Source of the DNA: Lamellibrachia satsuma
Lineage: Eukaryota > Annelida > Polychaeta > Sabellida > Siboglinidae
Assembly (NCBI GenBank): GCA_033239005.1
Contig: BSQZ01000004.1
Coordinates: 15,830,507 to 15,894,506, forward strand
DNA: 64,000 bases
Direction: 5' to 3'
Of this stretch, positions 32,122 through 43,539 are shown piece after piece. Positions within the stretch are counted from its first letter, which is position 1, and each line of letters begins with the position of its first letter. The notes beneath the pieces were generated by a model. That model did no database searches, had not been told where the DNA came from, and was given only the letters and a program-made list of their open reading frames with translations. The translations under genes were made by a program, and so were the position numbers.

Positions 32122-34990
32122 ATACGCAGGGGGAACTGACAGAGAAAACTCAAAGGAGTACTACTACAAATACACATCGGAAGAAATGTTCACCAATAAT
32201 TTCGGACAATGAACTTAAATGTGTATGCTTAAATGCCAGGAGCATAGTAAATAAAAAAAGTGAGTTAGACATTATGGTAGCAGATATTGATCCTCATGTA
32301 ATAGGCATCACAGAATCATGGGCAAATGAAGATATAGTAGATGCTGAGTTAGCACTGCCAGGCTATGTAATGTTTAGGAAGGATAGACAAGTAAGAAGGG
32401 GAGGTGGAGTAATTTTATATATTAAAGAATCTATCCAAGCATATGAAATAACACTGAAAAGTGAAGCAGATAGTGTGGAAGCAATTTGGTGTAACATAGT
32501 TACCAGGAACTCAACATTAACAATAGGAGTAGTTTATCGTAGTCCTAACATAGGACAAGAGGAAGATGTAAAATTACAAAATGCGATAAGGGAGGTGAGC
32601 AAGGGAGAATGTGTTATAATGGGTGATTTTAACCATGGCCATATACAGTGGGAATCATTAGAGAGTGCTGGAGGTGACGACCATCAGTTTCTACTTCTAA
32701 CACAGGATTGTTTCCTTACTCAACATGTCTTGGAACCAACCAGAGGTGGGAATGTGTTAGATTTAATTTTGTCTTCTCAAAATGAATTAGTTCACAATGT
32801 TAAAGTACACGTACCTTTGGGTTCAAGTGACCATAACCAAATCTATTTTAATATAAAAGTAAAAACAGGGAATACATATAAAAAACAATGGAGGAGGAAC
32901 TTCAACAAAGGCAAATATAAAGTGATGAGAACATATCTAGCAAATATAGATTGGAGTAACTTGCTGAAGAACAAGACAGCAACAGAAAGCTGGACTTGTT
33001 TAAAATATGAGATTGAGGGCATTATTGAGAAATTTGTTCCATTAAGAAAACAAGGGAAAAGGTCCAGGAAAAAACACCTGTCAAAAGAAGCTATTAGAAA
33101 AATTGCTCACAAACAGATGCTGTGGAGGGTCTATAAACACACTGGAAATGTAGAAGACTACACAAACTACAAAGAGGCACTTAACCTAGCTACAACTGAA
33201 ATTAGAAAATCTAAAAGAACCTTTGAAAAAAAATTGGCAGGTAATATAAAAAATGACAGCAAGAGTTTCTATGCTTATGTAAGGAGTAAACAGAAAGTTC
33301 GAGATAAGGTCGGACCACTGGAAAACAACAGTGAAAACATAATTTCAGACGGGTTCCAAATGGCAGAGGTCCTGAATGAGTATTTCAGCTCAGTTTTTAC
33401 CACAGAAGATATCAGCTCACTTCCAGTTCCATTGACTAAATTTGAGGGCAATAAATCAGAACATTTAGGGCAGTTATTTGTAACTCCTGAGATGATAGCA
33501 AAGAAAATTAAGAAGATGAAAGATAATAAATCACCTGGAGTTGATGGGATACCACCAAAACTGCTTAAGGAAATTGTTGAGCAAATTAGTACACCACTTG
33601 CAAAATTGTTTAACTTGTCACTAGAAGAAGGAATAGTTCCTTCAGAATGGAAAGAAGCAAACATTACGCCGCTATTTAAGAAGGGATCGAGGAAGAAGCC
33701 AGAAAATTACAGACCAGTGAGTTTAACATCAGTTGTGTGTAAATTACTCGAAACATTAATTAGAGACCACATGGTGGAATTCCTTGTAAAACATAAATTA
33801 ATAAATACATCTCAACATGGATTCCTAAAAGCAAGGTCATGTCTAACCAATCTCTTATGTTTTTTGGAAGAAATTACAAAGTGGGTAGATGACGGGTCAC
33901 CAGTGGATGTTGTCTACGTAGATTTTCAGAAAGCTTTCGATAAAGTGCCACATCAAAGATTGTTGCTTAAACTAAAAGCCCATGGTATAGGCAATGATGT
34001 AATCAACTGGATAGAAAAATGGCTTACACACAGAAGACAGAGAGTAATAGTAGATGGTGAGATTTCAAACTGGAAATCTGTTTTGAGTGGGGTACCACAG
34101 GGATCAGTATTAGGCCCTATACTGTTTTTAATATATATATAAATGATTTGGAGGATGACATATCTAGCAAAGTACTCAAATTTGCAGATGACACAAAAGT
34201 ATTCAGAAAGGTTACTAATGATACAGATAAACAAAGTTTACCGGATGATCTAGAAAAATTAGTTAAATGGTCAGAAAAATGGCAAATGTTATTCAATTTT
34301 GGGAAGTGTAAATGTATACACATAGGACATGGAAATATGGTCGAGGAATATAAAATGGGGGATGCTGTACTAGGTAGAACCACACAAGAAAAGGATTTAG
34401 GAGTAACATTTAGTGCTGACATGAAAGTTTCAGAGCAATGTGGGATTGCTGCTTCGAAAGGAAATCAAATTCTAGGGCTAATTAGGAGAACTATCACATA
34501 TAAGGAGAAACATCTAATTGTACCCCTGTACAAAGCAATAGTTAGACCACATTTGGAATATTGTATTCAAGCATGGAGGCCATATCGTAAAAAAGACATA
34601 GACAAGCTAGAAAGAATACAACGAAGAGCAACTAAAATGATTCCAGAATTGAGAGACCTTAGTTACGAAAGTCGCTTATTACAGTGTGGTTTGACAACAA
34701 TAGAGACCAGGAGACTAAGAGGAGACCAAATAGAAGTGTTTAAAATAGTGAACGGTTATGAGGATGTTAATAGGAATATGTTCTTCAAACTTAAAGAAGG
34801 CAGTAGAACCAGAGGTCACAAAGCAGCATTAGTTAAGGAGCAGTGTAGGTTGGACATGAGAAAGTACTCTTTCTCACAGAGGGTGATAAATGAATGGAAC
34901 AAACTGCCAAATGATTGTGTTAATGCTAATAGTGTGAATATGTTTAAAAATAGAATTGACAGATATCTGATAAGGGCGGGCTACACATAG
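32112..34990 (+). pseudogene. CR1 ORF2: APE endonuclease and reverse transcriptase
   Basis: The endonuclease starts with CLNARSIVNK (32226-32255) before the first in-frame ATG at 32274. It continues with GITESWAN, GVVYRSPN, MGDFNHGHIQW and SSDHNQI (near 32825). The reverse transcriptase shows NKSPGVDGIPPKLL, PVSLTSVVCKLLE, motif A VDFQKAFDKVPH, SGVPQGSVLGPILF and motif C FADDTK (34180-34197). The C-terminal region runs to GYT at 34990. A 2-bp TA expansion at the YIND codons (34130-34142) shifts the frame and ends the first open part at 34142. The second part is open from 34148. All catalytic residues appear present. Confidence 0.9.
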
Positions 34991-35094
34991 ATGAGAAAAT
35001 TGTTGGACTCTTGATAAGCCATTGGCTTCCTTGTCCACTTGCCATCTGGAACTTGTTGTTCGAGATGGCAATCTTGTTAAATCTTGTTAAAAAA

Positions 35095-35606
35095 ATCTGG
35101 TGGACTAACTTGATAAAATAGGGTCACACGGCATCATCTAGTGAGTACCAATAATATTTAACAGGAGCTGTATGCATGCTTTCTGAACAAAGATTATCAT
35201 ACTTTTATTTTAGTACAAACCAAAGAGAACACCTTTTAAAGCAGATATTCTGTGGATAGGGAGATCACTTGCAGATATTTGACACTTGAGTTGAATCAAT
35301 TGGGATTATATTGCTTTTTGTCAAGTAAACTCTTAGCAGCTCATGATATGATACAGAGAAGAAAATTAAAAACGTATGTCAGACCTGCCACATTTTTTTG
35401 GTTGCAATATGTATTTTTGACCTAAAATTCTGTAAGAATCTGTATCAATTTGTATCATTCAAACATATATGTCGCGCACACCATAACAACATGCAAATAC
35501 AAGTACGTAATTTTATTACACATACATTATCACAAACAAATCGGTGAAGTGGTCCCTGATTGTCGCTGGAAGGTTATGCTCAGCAACAAAGTAGGCAAAC
35601 ATCACC
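35095..35606. repeat. Segmental duplication copy 3, part 2
   Basis: Matches about 10513-11033 and enters the hAT-like element at 35380. Copies 1 and 2 jump from here to the equivalent of 36461, so they share a deletion of about 850 bp that copy 3 lacks. Confidence 0.85.
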
Positions 35607-36230
35607 TCCGCTCGGGTCACCTCGTTAGTAGCGTTGCTGCAGTTTGCCTGCAGCTTGAAAAATGCTCTCACGTTTGCCCCTTAAACGTGCTTTTTAAGAT
35701 TGGCTTTGTACAGGTTCGACTTGATATGTTCATTTACGTCATACAGGCCTGAGGCAGCTACTTTCACATCGCGTGAACACAAACTGCATCTAGCATACTG
35801 TTCGCTTGCTTTGCTTGGCACAATCATTCCGCCAAGCCTAAACTTCTGCAACTAATCATTTTGGAACTTTCCAGTGCACTTTCGCCTTTTCGCAGGAGGA
35901 GCCATCTTGAAATGTAATAAAATTGGGAAGTTTGAACAGGTGCGATTTCATTGGGCAATCGGTTGACTTCCGGTTGAGTGCGCCATCTATTGCGCACTAC
36001 AATGAACTAAATCACTGACTAACAATTTATTTCATTGCATCAAATGTTGTTTTTTTTCGTCTGATATGAATGTTATATGGTTTTGTGACACATACAAGTA
36101 AATAATGTGGCTATATAAAGATTTTCCATAAATATTGAAATCCATATCAAAATGGAGTACGGCTGTATTACTCCAAAAATCACCAAAATTCGTATAGAAT
36201 ACGGATAACCCATACCATTGGGCAGATCTG
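35380..36230 (-). mobile_element. Short hAT-like element with BED-finger fragment
   Basis: The left end reads cagacctgcc and the right end, on the minus strand, cagatctgcc. Immediately outside both ends is gtatgt (35374-35379, 36231-36236), a likely target duplication (6 bp seen, whereas hAT usually makes 8). The 851-bp interior carries one degenerate transposase-like N-terminal segment on the minus strand. Copies 1 and 2 of the segmental duplication hold only its left about 225 bp. Confidence 0.6.
35500..35905 (-). pseudogene. BED-type zinc-finger N-terminus of hAT-like protein
   Basis: Starts MAPPAKRRKCTGKF at 35905 and runs in one frame with two stops (near 35850 and 35675) to about 35500. 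It contains a CxxC finger (YARCSLCSRDV), then GLYDVNEHIKS with the distal His replaced by Tyr, then VTRAEVMFAYFVAEHNLP and RDHFTDLF. This order is typical of BED-finger hAT-derived proteins, in which RAEV-x-FAxF-VAEHNLPF follows the finger. The protein stops soon afterwards, without a DDE domain, so it is non-functional. Confidence 0.65.
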
Positions 36231-36460
36231 GTATGTTATTATAGTTACTGTATTCGACCTATTAAGTGTACATGCCCTAATTAGCGTACAACCCCTTTTT
36301 TAATCAGCCGGATCCATAATTATTGTAATTTGACTAGCGTGGAACAATTAAAAAGTATCGCAATCTGGTGTTAGACAGTTGACACCGCTTTTCATTTGCT
36401 CTACACTACTCACCAAAATATGCCACTAGTGTTAAACAGTCACCTTATTGTACAGAGAAA
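36231..36460. other. Spacer unique to duplication copy 3
   Basis: Sequence right of the hAT-like element that is missing in copies 1 and 2. No feature was recognised. Confidence 0.4.
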
Positions 36461-36560
36461 AAATTTTGGTGAACGCTTACAAGAACAGATTCTTTGACAT
36501 TTTTCCATGGCCCAATTTTTTATTAAGCGTTCTGTATGCTTAGGTCGATTACGCTATTGG
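36461..36560. repeat. Segmental duplication copy 3, part 3
   Basis: Matches 11041-11135 (gtgaacgcttacaagaacag onward). It ends where minisatellite A begins. Confidence 0.85.
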
Positions 36561-36572
36561 CCAAGACATGGA

Positions 36573-38937
36573 GGACAGTGTATGCTAGAATACAGACTAG
36601 TGACAACACAGATAGATACAAGGAATTGTGTTGGACAGTGTATGCTAGAATACAGACTAGTGACCACACAGATAGATACAGGGAATTGTGTTGGACAGTG
36701 TATGCTAGAATACAGACTAGTGACCACACAGATAGATACAGGGAATTGTGTTGGACAGTGTATGCTAGAATACAGATCTGTTACATGTGATTGTGTTGGA
36801 CAGTGTATGCTAGAATACAGACTAGTGACCACTCAGATAGATACAGGGAATTGTGTTGGACAGTGTATGCTAGAATACAGACTAGTGACCACACAGATAG
36901 ATACAGGGAATTGTGTTGGACAGTGTATGCTAGAATACAGACTAGTGACCACACAGATAGATACAGGGAATTGTGTTGGACAGTGTATGCTAGAATACAG
37001 ACTAGTGACCACACAGATAGATACAGGGAATTGTGTTGGATAGTGTATGCTAGAATACAGACTAGTGACCACACAGATAAATACAGGGAATTGTGTTGGA
37101 CAGTGTATGCTAGAATACAGACTAGTGACCACACAGATAGATACAGGGAATTGTGTTGAACAGTGTATGCTAGAATACAGACAAGTGACCACACAGATAG
37201 ATACAGGGAATTGTGTTGGACAGTGTATGCTAGAATACAGAACAGTGACCATACATACAAGTTACATGTGATTGTGTTGGAGAGTGTATGCTAGAATACA
37301 GACTAGTGACCACACAGATAGATACAGGGAATTGTGTTGGACAGTGTATGCTAGAATACAGACTAGTGACCACACAGATAGATACAGGGAATTGTGTTGG
37401 ACAGTGTATGCTAGAATACAGACTACTGACCACACAGATAGATACAGGGAATTGTGTTGGACAGTGTATGCTAGAATACAGAACAGTGACCACAGAGATA
37501 GATACAGGGAATTGTGTTGGACAGTGTATGCTAGAATACAGACAAGTGACCACACATACAAGTTACATGTGATTGTGTTGGACAGTTTAAAGTAGAATAC
37601 ATACCAGGGACCACACAGACAGTTACATGTTAATGTGTTGGACAATGTATGCTGGAATACAGACCAGTGACCACAAATACAATTACATGTTATTATGTTG
37701 GACAGTGTATGTTAGAATATATACCAGTGACCCTACATATAGATATAGGGATTTATGTTGGACAGTGAATGCTAAAATACAGACATTAGTGACCACACGT
37801 ACAGTTACATGTGATTGTGATGGACAGTGGATGCTAGAATACAGACCATTGACCATACATCAATTTACATGTTTTTGTGTTGGACAGTGTATGCTAAAAT
37901 ACATACAAGTGACCACACAGACAGTTACATGTTATTGTGTTCGACAGTATATTCTAGAATACAGACCATTGATGACCACACATCAATATACATGTTATTG
38001 TGTTGGATAGTGTATGCTAAAATACATGCAAGTGACCACACATCAATAAACATGTTATTGTGTTGGACAGTGTATGGTAAAATACATACAAGTGACCACA
38101 CAGATAGATACATGTTATTGTTTTGGACAGTGTAGGTTACATACCAGTGACCCCACAGACAGTTACATGTGATTGTGTTGGACAGTGTATGCTAGAATAC
38201 AGACCAGTGACCACACAGATAGATACAGGGAATTGTGTTGGACAGTGTATGCTAGAATACAGACTAGTGACCACACATATAAGTTATATGTGATTGTGTT
38301 GGACAGTTTATGGTAGAATACATACCAGGGACCACACAGACAGTTACATGTTAATGTGTTGGACAGTGTATGCTAGAATACAGATCTGTGACCATACATA
38401 CAAGTTACATGTGATTGTGTTGGACAGTGTATGCTAGAGTACAGACAAGTGACCACTCAGCTAGATACAGGGAATTGTGTTGGACAGTGTATGCTAGAAT
38501 ACAGACTAGTGACCACACATACAAGTTATATGTGATTGTGTTGGACAGTTTATGGTTGAATACATACCAGGGACCACACAGACAGTTACATGTTAATGTG
38601 TTGGACAGTGTATGCTAGAATACAGATCTGTGACCATACATACAAGTTACATGTGATTGTGTTGGACAGTGTATGCTAGAATACAGACTAGTGACCACAC
38701 AGATAGATACTGGGAATTGTGTTGGACAGTGTATGCTAGAATACAGACCTGTGACCACACAGATAGATACAGGGAATTGTATTGGACAGTGTATGCTAGG
38801 ATACAGACTAGTGACCACACATATAAGTTACATGTGATTGTGTTGGACAGTTTATGGTAGAATACATACCAGGGACCACACAGACAGTTACATGTTAATG
38901 TGTTGGACAGTGTATGCTAAAATACAGTTGAAAAAAA
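36573..38937. repeat. 60-bp minisatellite A, block 1
   Basis: About 39 units of exactly 60 bp: ttggacagtgtatgctagaa, tacagactagtgaccacaca, gatagatacagggaattgtg. The first 1 kb is highly homogeneous. Later units diverge (acatgttattgtg ends, tggtagaatacataccagg variants). Since 60 is divisible by 3 and stop codons are rare in the unit, at least two frames on each strand stay open for 100-180 codons as 20-residue repeats. I see no start context, splice sites or other reason to call these genes. Confidence 0.95.
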
Positions 38938-39313
38938 TCATGATTTTAAAAAAAATATCGGATTTTTTATTTAAATCGGATTTTTAAAATATTTATTTGA
39001 TTTTTTGATTTATTAATTTTTTTTTAAATCTGGTATTCACAATGTCATAAAATATTTGACTATCAGGCTATCTTGTGTCAATACAGCTACACAAGTGTGC
39101 GCACATTGTGCTTTTATATTAAAAACACACACAAAACTTTGTCGAACTCGATGCTTGTAAAGAATTATTTGTGTTAAATTCATATAAATATGCGATTAAA
39201 ACAATCAGAAGTCAAAAAATCAAAAAAATCATGAATCAATGATTTTTTGGCGTTATTTAAATCATGATTTAAATCAATGATTTAAATCAAATGATTTAAA
39301 TCAAACAACCCTG
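38938..39313. mobile_element. hAT MITE copy 1 in minisatellite A
   Basis: About 376 bp, AT-rich, beginning ttgaaaaaaatcatg (the outer cagggt of the left end is lost) and ending gatttaaatcaaacaaccct g. The right flank is acagtgac, as in copy 2. Inner aaatcatgatttaaatca blocks are self-complementary. No coding capacity. Confidence 0.8.
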
Positions 39314-40453
39314 ACAGTGACCACACATACATTTACATGTGACTGTGTTGGACAGTGTATGGTAGAATACAGACAATTAAGTGACCACACATACAATTTG
39401 GATGTGATTGTGTTGGACAGTGAATGCTAGAATACAGACCAGTGACCACAAATACAATTACATGTTATTATGTTGGACAGTGTACGTTAGAATATATACC
39501 AGTGACCCTACATATAGATACAGGGATTTATGTTGGACAGTGAATGCTAAAATACAGACATTAGTGACCACACGTACAGTTACATGTGATTGTGATGGAC
39601 AGTGGATGCTAGAATACAGACCATTGACCATACATCAATTTACATGTTATTGTGTTGGACAGTGTATGCTAAAATACATACAAGTGACCACACAGACAGT
39701 TACATGTTATTGTGTTCGACAGTATATTCTAGAATACAGACCATTGATGACCACACATCAATATACATGTTATTGCGTTGGATAGTGTATACTAAAATAC
39801 ATGCAAGTGACCACACATCAATAAACATGTTATTGTGTTGGACAGTGTATGGTAAAATACATACAAGTGACCACACAGATAGATACATGTTATTGTTTTG
39901 GACAGTGTAGGTTACATACCAGTGACCCCACAGACAGTTACATGTGATTGTGTTGGACAGTGTAAGCTAGAATACAGACCAGTGACCACACAGATAGATA
40001 CTGGGAATTGTGTTGGACAGTGTATGCTAGAATACAGACCAGTGACCACACAGATAGATACAGGGAATTGTGTTGGACAGTGTATGCTAGAATACAGACT
40101 AGTGACCACACAGATAGATACAGGGAATTGTGTTGGACAGTGTATGCTAGAATACAGACTAGTGACCACACATACAAGTTACATGTTAATGTGTTGGACA
40201 GTGTATGCTAGAATACAGACTAGTGACCACACATACAAGTTACATGTTGGAAAGTTTATGGTAGAATACATACCAGGGACCACACAGACAGTTACATGTT
40301 TATGTGTTGGACAGTGTATGCTAGAATATAGACCTGTGACCACACGTACAAGTTACACGTGATTGTGTTGGACAGTGTATGCTATAGTACAGACAAGTGA
40401 CCACACAGCTAGATACAGGGAATTGTATTGGACAGTGTATGCTAGAATACAGA
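39314..40453. repeat. 60-bp minisatellite A, block 2
   Basis: About 19 units. The order of variant units repeats that of block 1 with an offset of 1775 bp (for example ccacaaatac at 37671 and 39446), so a higher-order unit was duplicated. Confidence 0.95.
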
Positions 40454-40461
40454 ACAGTGAC

Positions 40462-40594
40462 CAGGGTTGAAAAAAATCATAATAAAAAAAAATCTGATTT
40501 AAAAAAGTAAAAAAATAAAAAAATCATAAATCAGTGATTTTTTGGAGTGATTTAAATCATGATTTAAATCAATGATTTAAATCAAACAACCCTG
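40462..40594. mobile_element. hAT MITE copy 2, 133 bp, perfect 8-bp TSD
   Basis: Ends are the inverted repeats cagggttg and caaccctg. The flanking duplication acagtgac (40454-40461 and 40595-40602) is perfect and 8 bp long, diagnostic of hAT insertion, and lies within the minisatellite unit. It is internally shorter than copy 1. Confidence 0.9.
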
Positions 40595-40728
40595 ACAGTG
40601 ACCACACATACATTTATATGTGACTGTGTTGGACAGTGTATTTAACAAGATTTGCCATCCAAGCAAAAGGCCCAGATGGCAAGTGGACAAGGAAGCCATT
40701 GGTTTATCAAGAGTCCAACAATGTTCAT

Positions 40729-43539
40729 CTATTTATAACCCGCCCTCCTGAGATATGTGTCAACCTTGTTTTTAAACATATTCACGCTGCTAGCAGTTAC
40801 ACAATCTGTAGACAATTTGTTCCATTCATTTATTGTCCTCTGTGAGAACGAGTACTTCCTGATGTCCAATCTACATTGATCCTTTACTAATTTTAACTCA
40901 TGTCCTCTAGTTCTGCTATCCTTCTTGAGTGAGAAAAACATATTTCTATCAATATTTTCATACCCATTCAATATCTTAAAAACTTCAATCTGATCTCCTC
41001 TTAACCTCCTTGTCTCTAGAGTTGTTAAACCACATTCTTTCAGGCGATCTTCATAACTAAGGTCTCTCAGTTCTGGAATCATTTTAGTTGCTCTCCTTTG
41101 TATGCGTTCAACCGTATCTATATCCTTCTTACGATATGGTCTACATTCTTGTATACAGTATTCTAAATGAGGTCTAACTATTGCTTTATAAAGAGGTATA
41201 ATTAACTTTTTTCCCTTGTATGTTATGTTTCTTCTAATCAATCCAAGAATTTTATTACCTTTTGAAGCTGCAATACCACACTGCTCTGAAACTTTCATAT
41301 CAGCGCTTATTGTAACTCCTAAGTCCTTTTCTTTTACAGTAGTATCCAGAACAGTATCTCCCATTTTATAGTTAACATTCAAGTTCCCATGTCCTGTATG
41401 TAAGCATTTACATTTCCTAAAATTGAACAACATCTGCCATTTCTCAGACCATTTCACTAATCTGTCTAGATCGTTTTGTAAATGTTGTTTATCACCATCA
41501 GTATTAACCTTTCTAAACAGTTTTGTGTCATCCTCAAATTTCAGTACGTTACTTGTTATATTGTCGTCCAAGTCATTGATATATATATTAAGAATAATAT
41601 AGGTCCTAATACTGATCCTTGAGGTACACCACTCAAAACCGATTTCCAATTTGAAACTTCTCCATCTACTACAACTCGTTGTCTTCTGTCAGTCAGCCAT
41701 TGTTCTATCCAGTCAGTTATGCTATCCCCGATACCATGGGCTTTTAAGTTAAGTAGTAATCTTTGATGTGGCACTTTGTCAAAAGCTTTCTGAAAATCTA
41801 AGTAAATAATATCTACTGGCGATCCCACGTCTATCGACTTAGTGATTTCTTCCAAAAAACATAAAATATTTGTTAAGCATGACCTCGCTTTAAGGAATCC
41901 ATGTTGAGACGAATTTAATAATTTATGCTTAACAAGGAAGTCAACCATATGGTATTTAATTAACCTTTCTAATAATTTACAAATCACTGACGTTAAACTC
42001 ACTGGTCTGTAATTCTCTGACTTATTTCTCGAACCCTTTTTAAATAATGGTATGATGTTTGCTTCTTTCCATTCAAACGGAACAACTCCCTCTTTTAATG
42101 ACAAGTTGAATACTATTGCAAGTGGTATACTGATTTGTTCTACTGTTTCCATTAGTAATTTTGGAGGAATCCCATCCACTCCCGGTGATTTGTTATCCTT
42201 CATTGCCTTTATTTTCTTAGCTACCAATTCTGGAGTTACAACTAACGGACCTAAATATTCAGATTTAGCCTCCTGAAATTTAGCATCAGCAACTGGTAAT
42301 GAACTAATATCTTCTTTGGTAAACACTGAACTGAAGTAACCATTTAGGTCTAACGCCATTAAAAACCCCTGTGATATTATATTTCCAGCACTGTCTTCTA
42401 GAGGTCCAACCTTGTCTTGTACGTTTTGTTTACTCCTGACATATGCATAAAAACTCTTGCTGTCATTTTTTATGTTACATGCTAGTTTTTGCTCATAGCT
42501 TCTTTTAGATTGTCTGATTTCAGTTGTAGCTGCATTAAGTGCCTCTTTGTAATTTGCATAGTCTTCTTCCTTTCTGGTACGCCTATAAACCCTCCACATA
42601 GTTTGTTTTAACACTATTTTTCTAATAGCCTCTTTTGACAAGTGTTTCTTTCTACACCGTTTTCCTTGTTTTTGGAAGGGAACAAATTTATCGATGATAC
42701 TCTCAATTTCATATTTTAGAATATTCCAACATTCAATTGCGGTCTTATTCATCAGCATGTTATTCCAATCTAGCTTTGCTAAGTATTTTCTCATATCTTT
42801 GTAGTTACCTTTGTGGAAGTTTCTCTTGCACGTTTTCTTATTTTTGCTTTCTGATTTTACATTGATGTCAAAACTATATCTAATACATTTTCTCCCCTGG
42901 TTGGTTCTAGCACGTGCTGAGTAAGAAAGCTATCCTGGATTAAAAATAGAAATTGTTGGTCCTCAATCCCTGTGCTCTCTAGAGAATTCCATTGTATGTG
43001 TCCATGGTTAAAATCTCCCATTATGATACATTCCCCTTTACTAACTTCCTTTATAGCGTTTTTTATTTTTGTGTTGTCCTCTTCGTTTATGTTTGGACTT
43101 CGGTAAACTAATCCAATAGTTAATTTTGAATTTCCTGAAACAATTTTGCACCAAACAGCTTCATCGCAATCTGCTTCCCTTTCTAGTTTTATTTCATAAG
43201 CCTGAATAGATTCTTTAACATATAAAATAACTCCCCCGCCCCTTCTTTCTATTCGATCTTTCCTAAACATTACGTATCCTGTCAGTCCTAATTCAGCATC
43301 TGTTATATCTATGTTGGCCCATGATTCAGTTATACCAATTATGTGAGGGTCAATATCTTCTACCATAATGTTTAATTCGTTTTTCTTATTTACTATGCTC
43401 CTAGCATTTAAACATACGCATCTATAAACTTTTTCAGAGATGTTTTTCGGACGATTTGATATTGGTTTATCTGTGCTAGTGGCCTCTTGTTCTGCTTGAG
43501 ACACCTCTAGGTAACCCCCCCCTGCACTTCTAGTTTAAA
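40729..43539 (-). pseudogene. CR1 ORF2 (element B2), frameshifted
   Basis: The -1-frame continuation from the slippery site at 43539-43533 is broken by a G-run that is 2 bp longer (43515-43522) than in the copy at 60126. The endonuclease is then open 43504-42857 (LNARSIVNK, GITESWAN, MGDFNHGHIQW). A 79-bp deletion near 42866 removes the SDHNQI motif. The reverse transcriptase is open 42794-41556 (SPGVDGIPPKLL, LDFQKAFDKVPH, PQGSVLGPILF). A TA expansion at the YIND codons (41579-41590) shifts the frame, and the rest is open 41649-40729. Motif C reads FEDDTK, an Ala-to-Glu change beside the catalytic Asp pair. Confidence 0.9.
43530..43539 (-). promoter_or_regulatory. Candidate -1 frameshift site, CR1 copy B2
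   Basis: The minus strand reads TTTAAAC then TAG, in ORF1 frame as T TTA AAC TAG. The heptamer is identical to those at 32112 and 62836 although flanking codons differ (TGT versus TAT and TCT before it). Confidence 0.6.

Larger units (their letters stand above)
30231..35094 (+). mobile_element. Full-length CR1 element A1, nearly intact
   Basis: 4.86 kb with 5' UTR (30231-30840), ORF1, ORF2 and 3' UTR ending in ATCTTGTTAA repeats. The flanks join within duplication copy 3. A 6-bp target duplication with one mismatch is possible (atcttg 30226-30231, atctgg 35095-35100). It carries only two obvious lesions, an in-frame stop in ORF1 and a 2-bp TA insertion in ORF2, so it is a recent insertion. 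Confidence 0.9.

Noticed and set aside
36507..37645. Open frames of 100-180 codons on both strands with 20-residue repeats
   Set aside because: Consequence of a 60-bp unit divisible by 3. Opposite strands are open equally and the first ATG frame begins in duplicated intron sequence.
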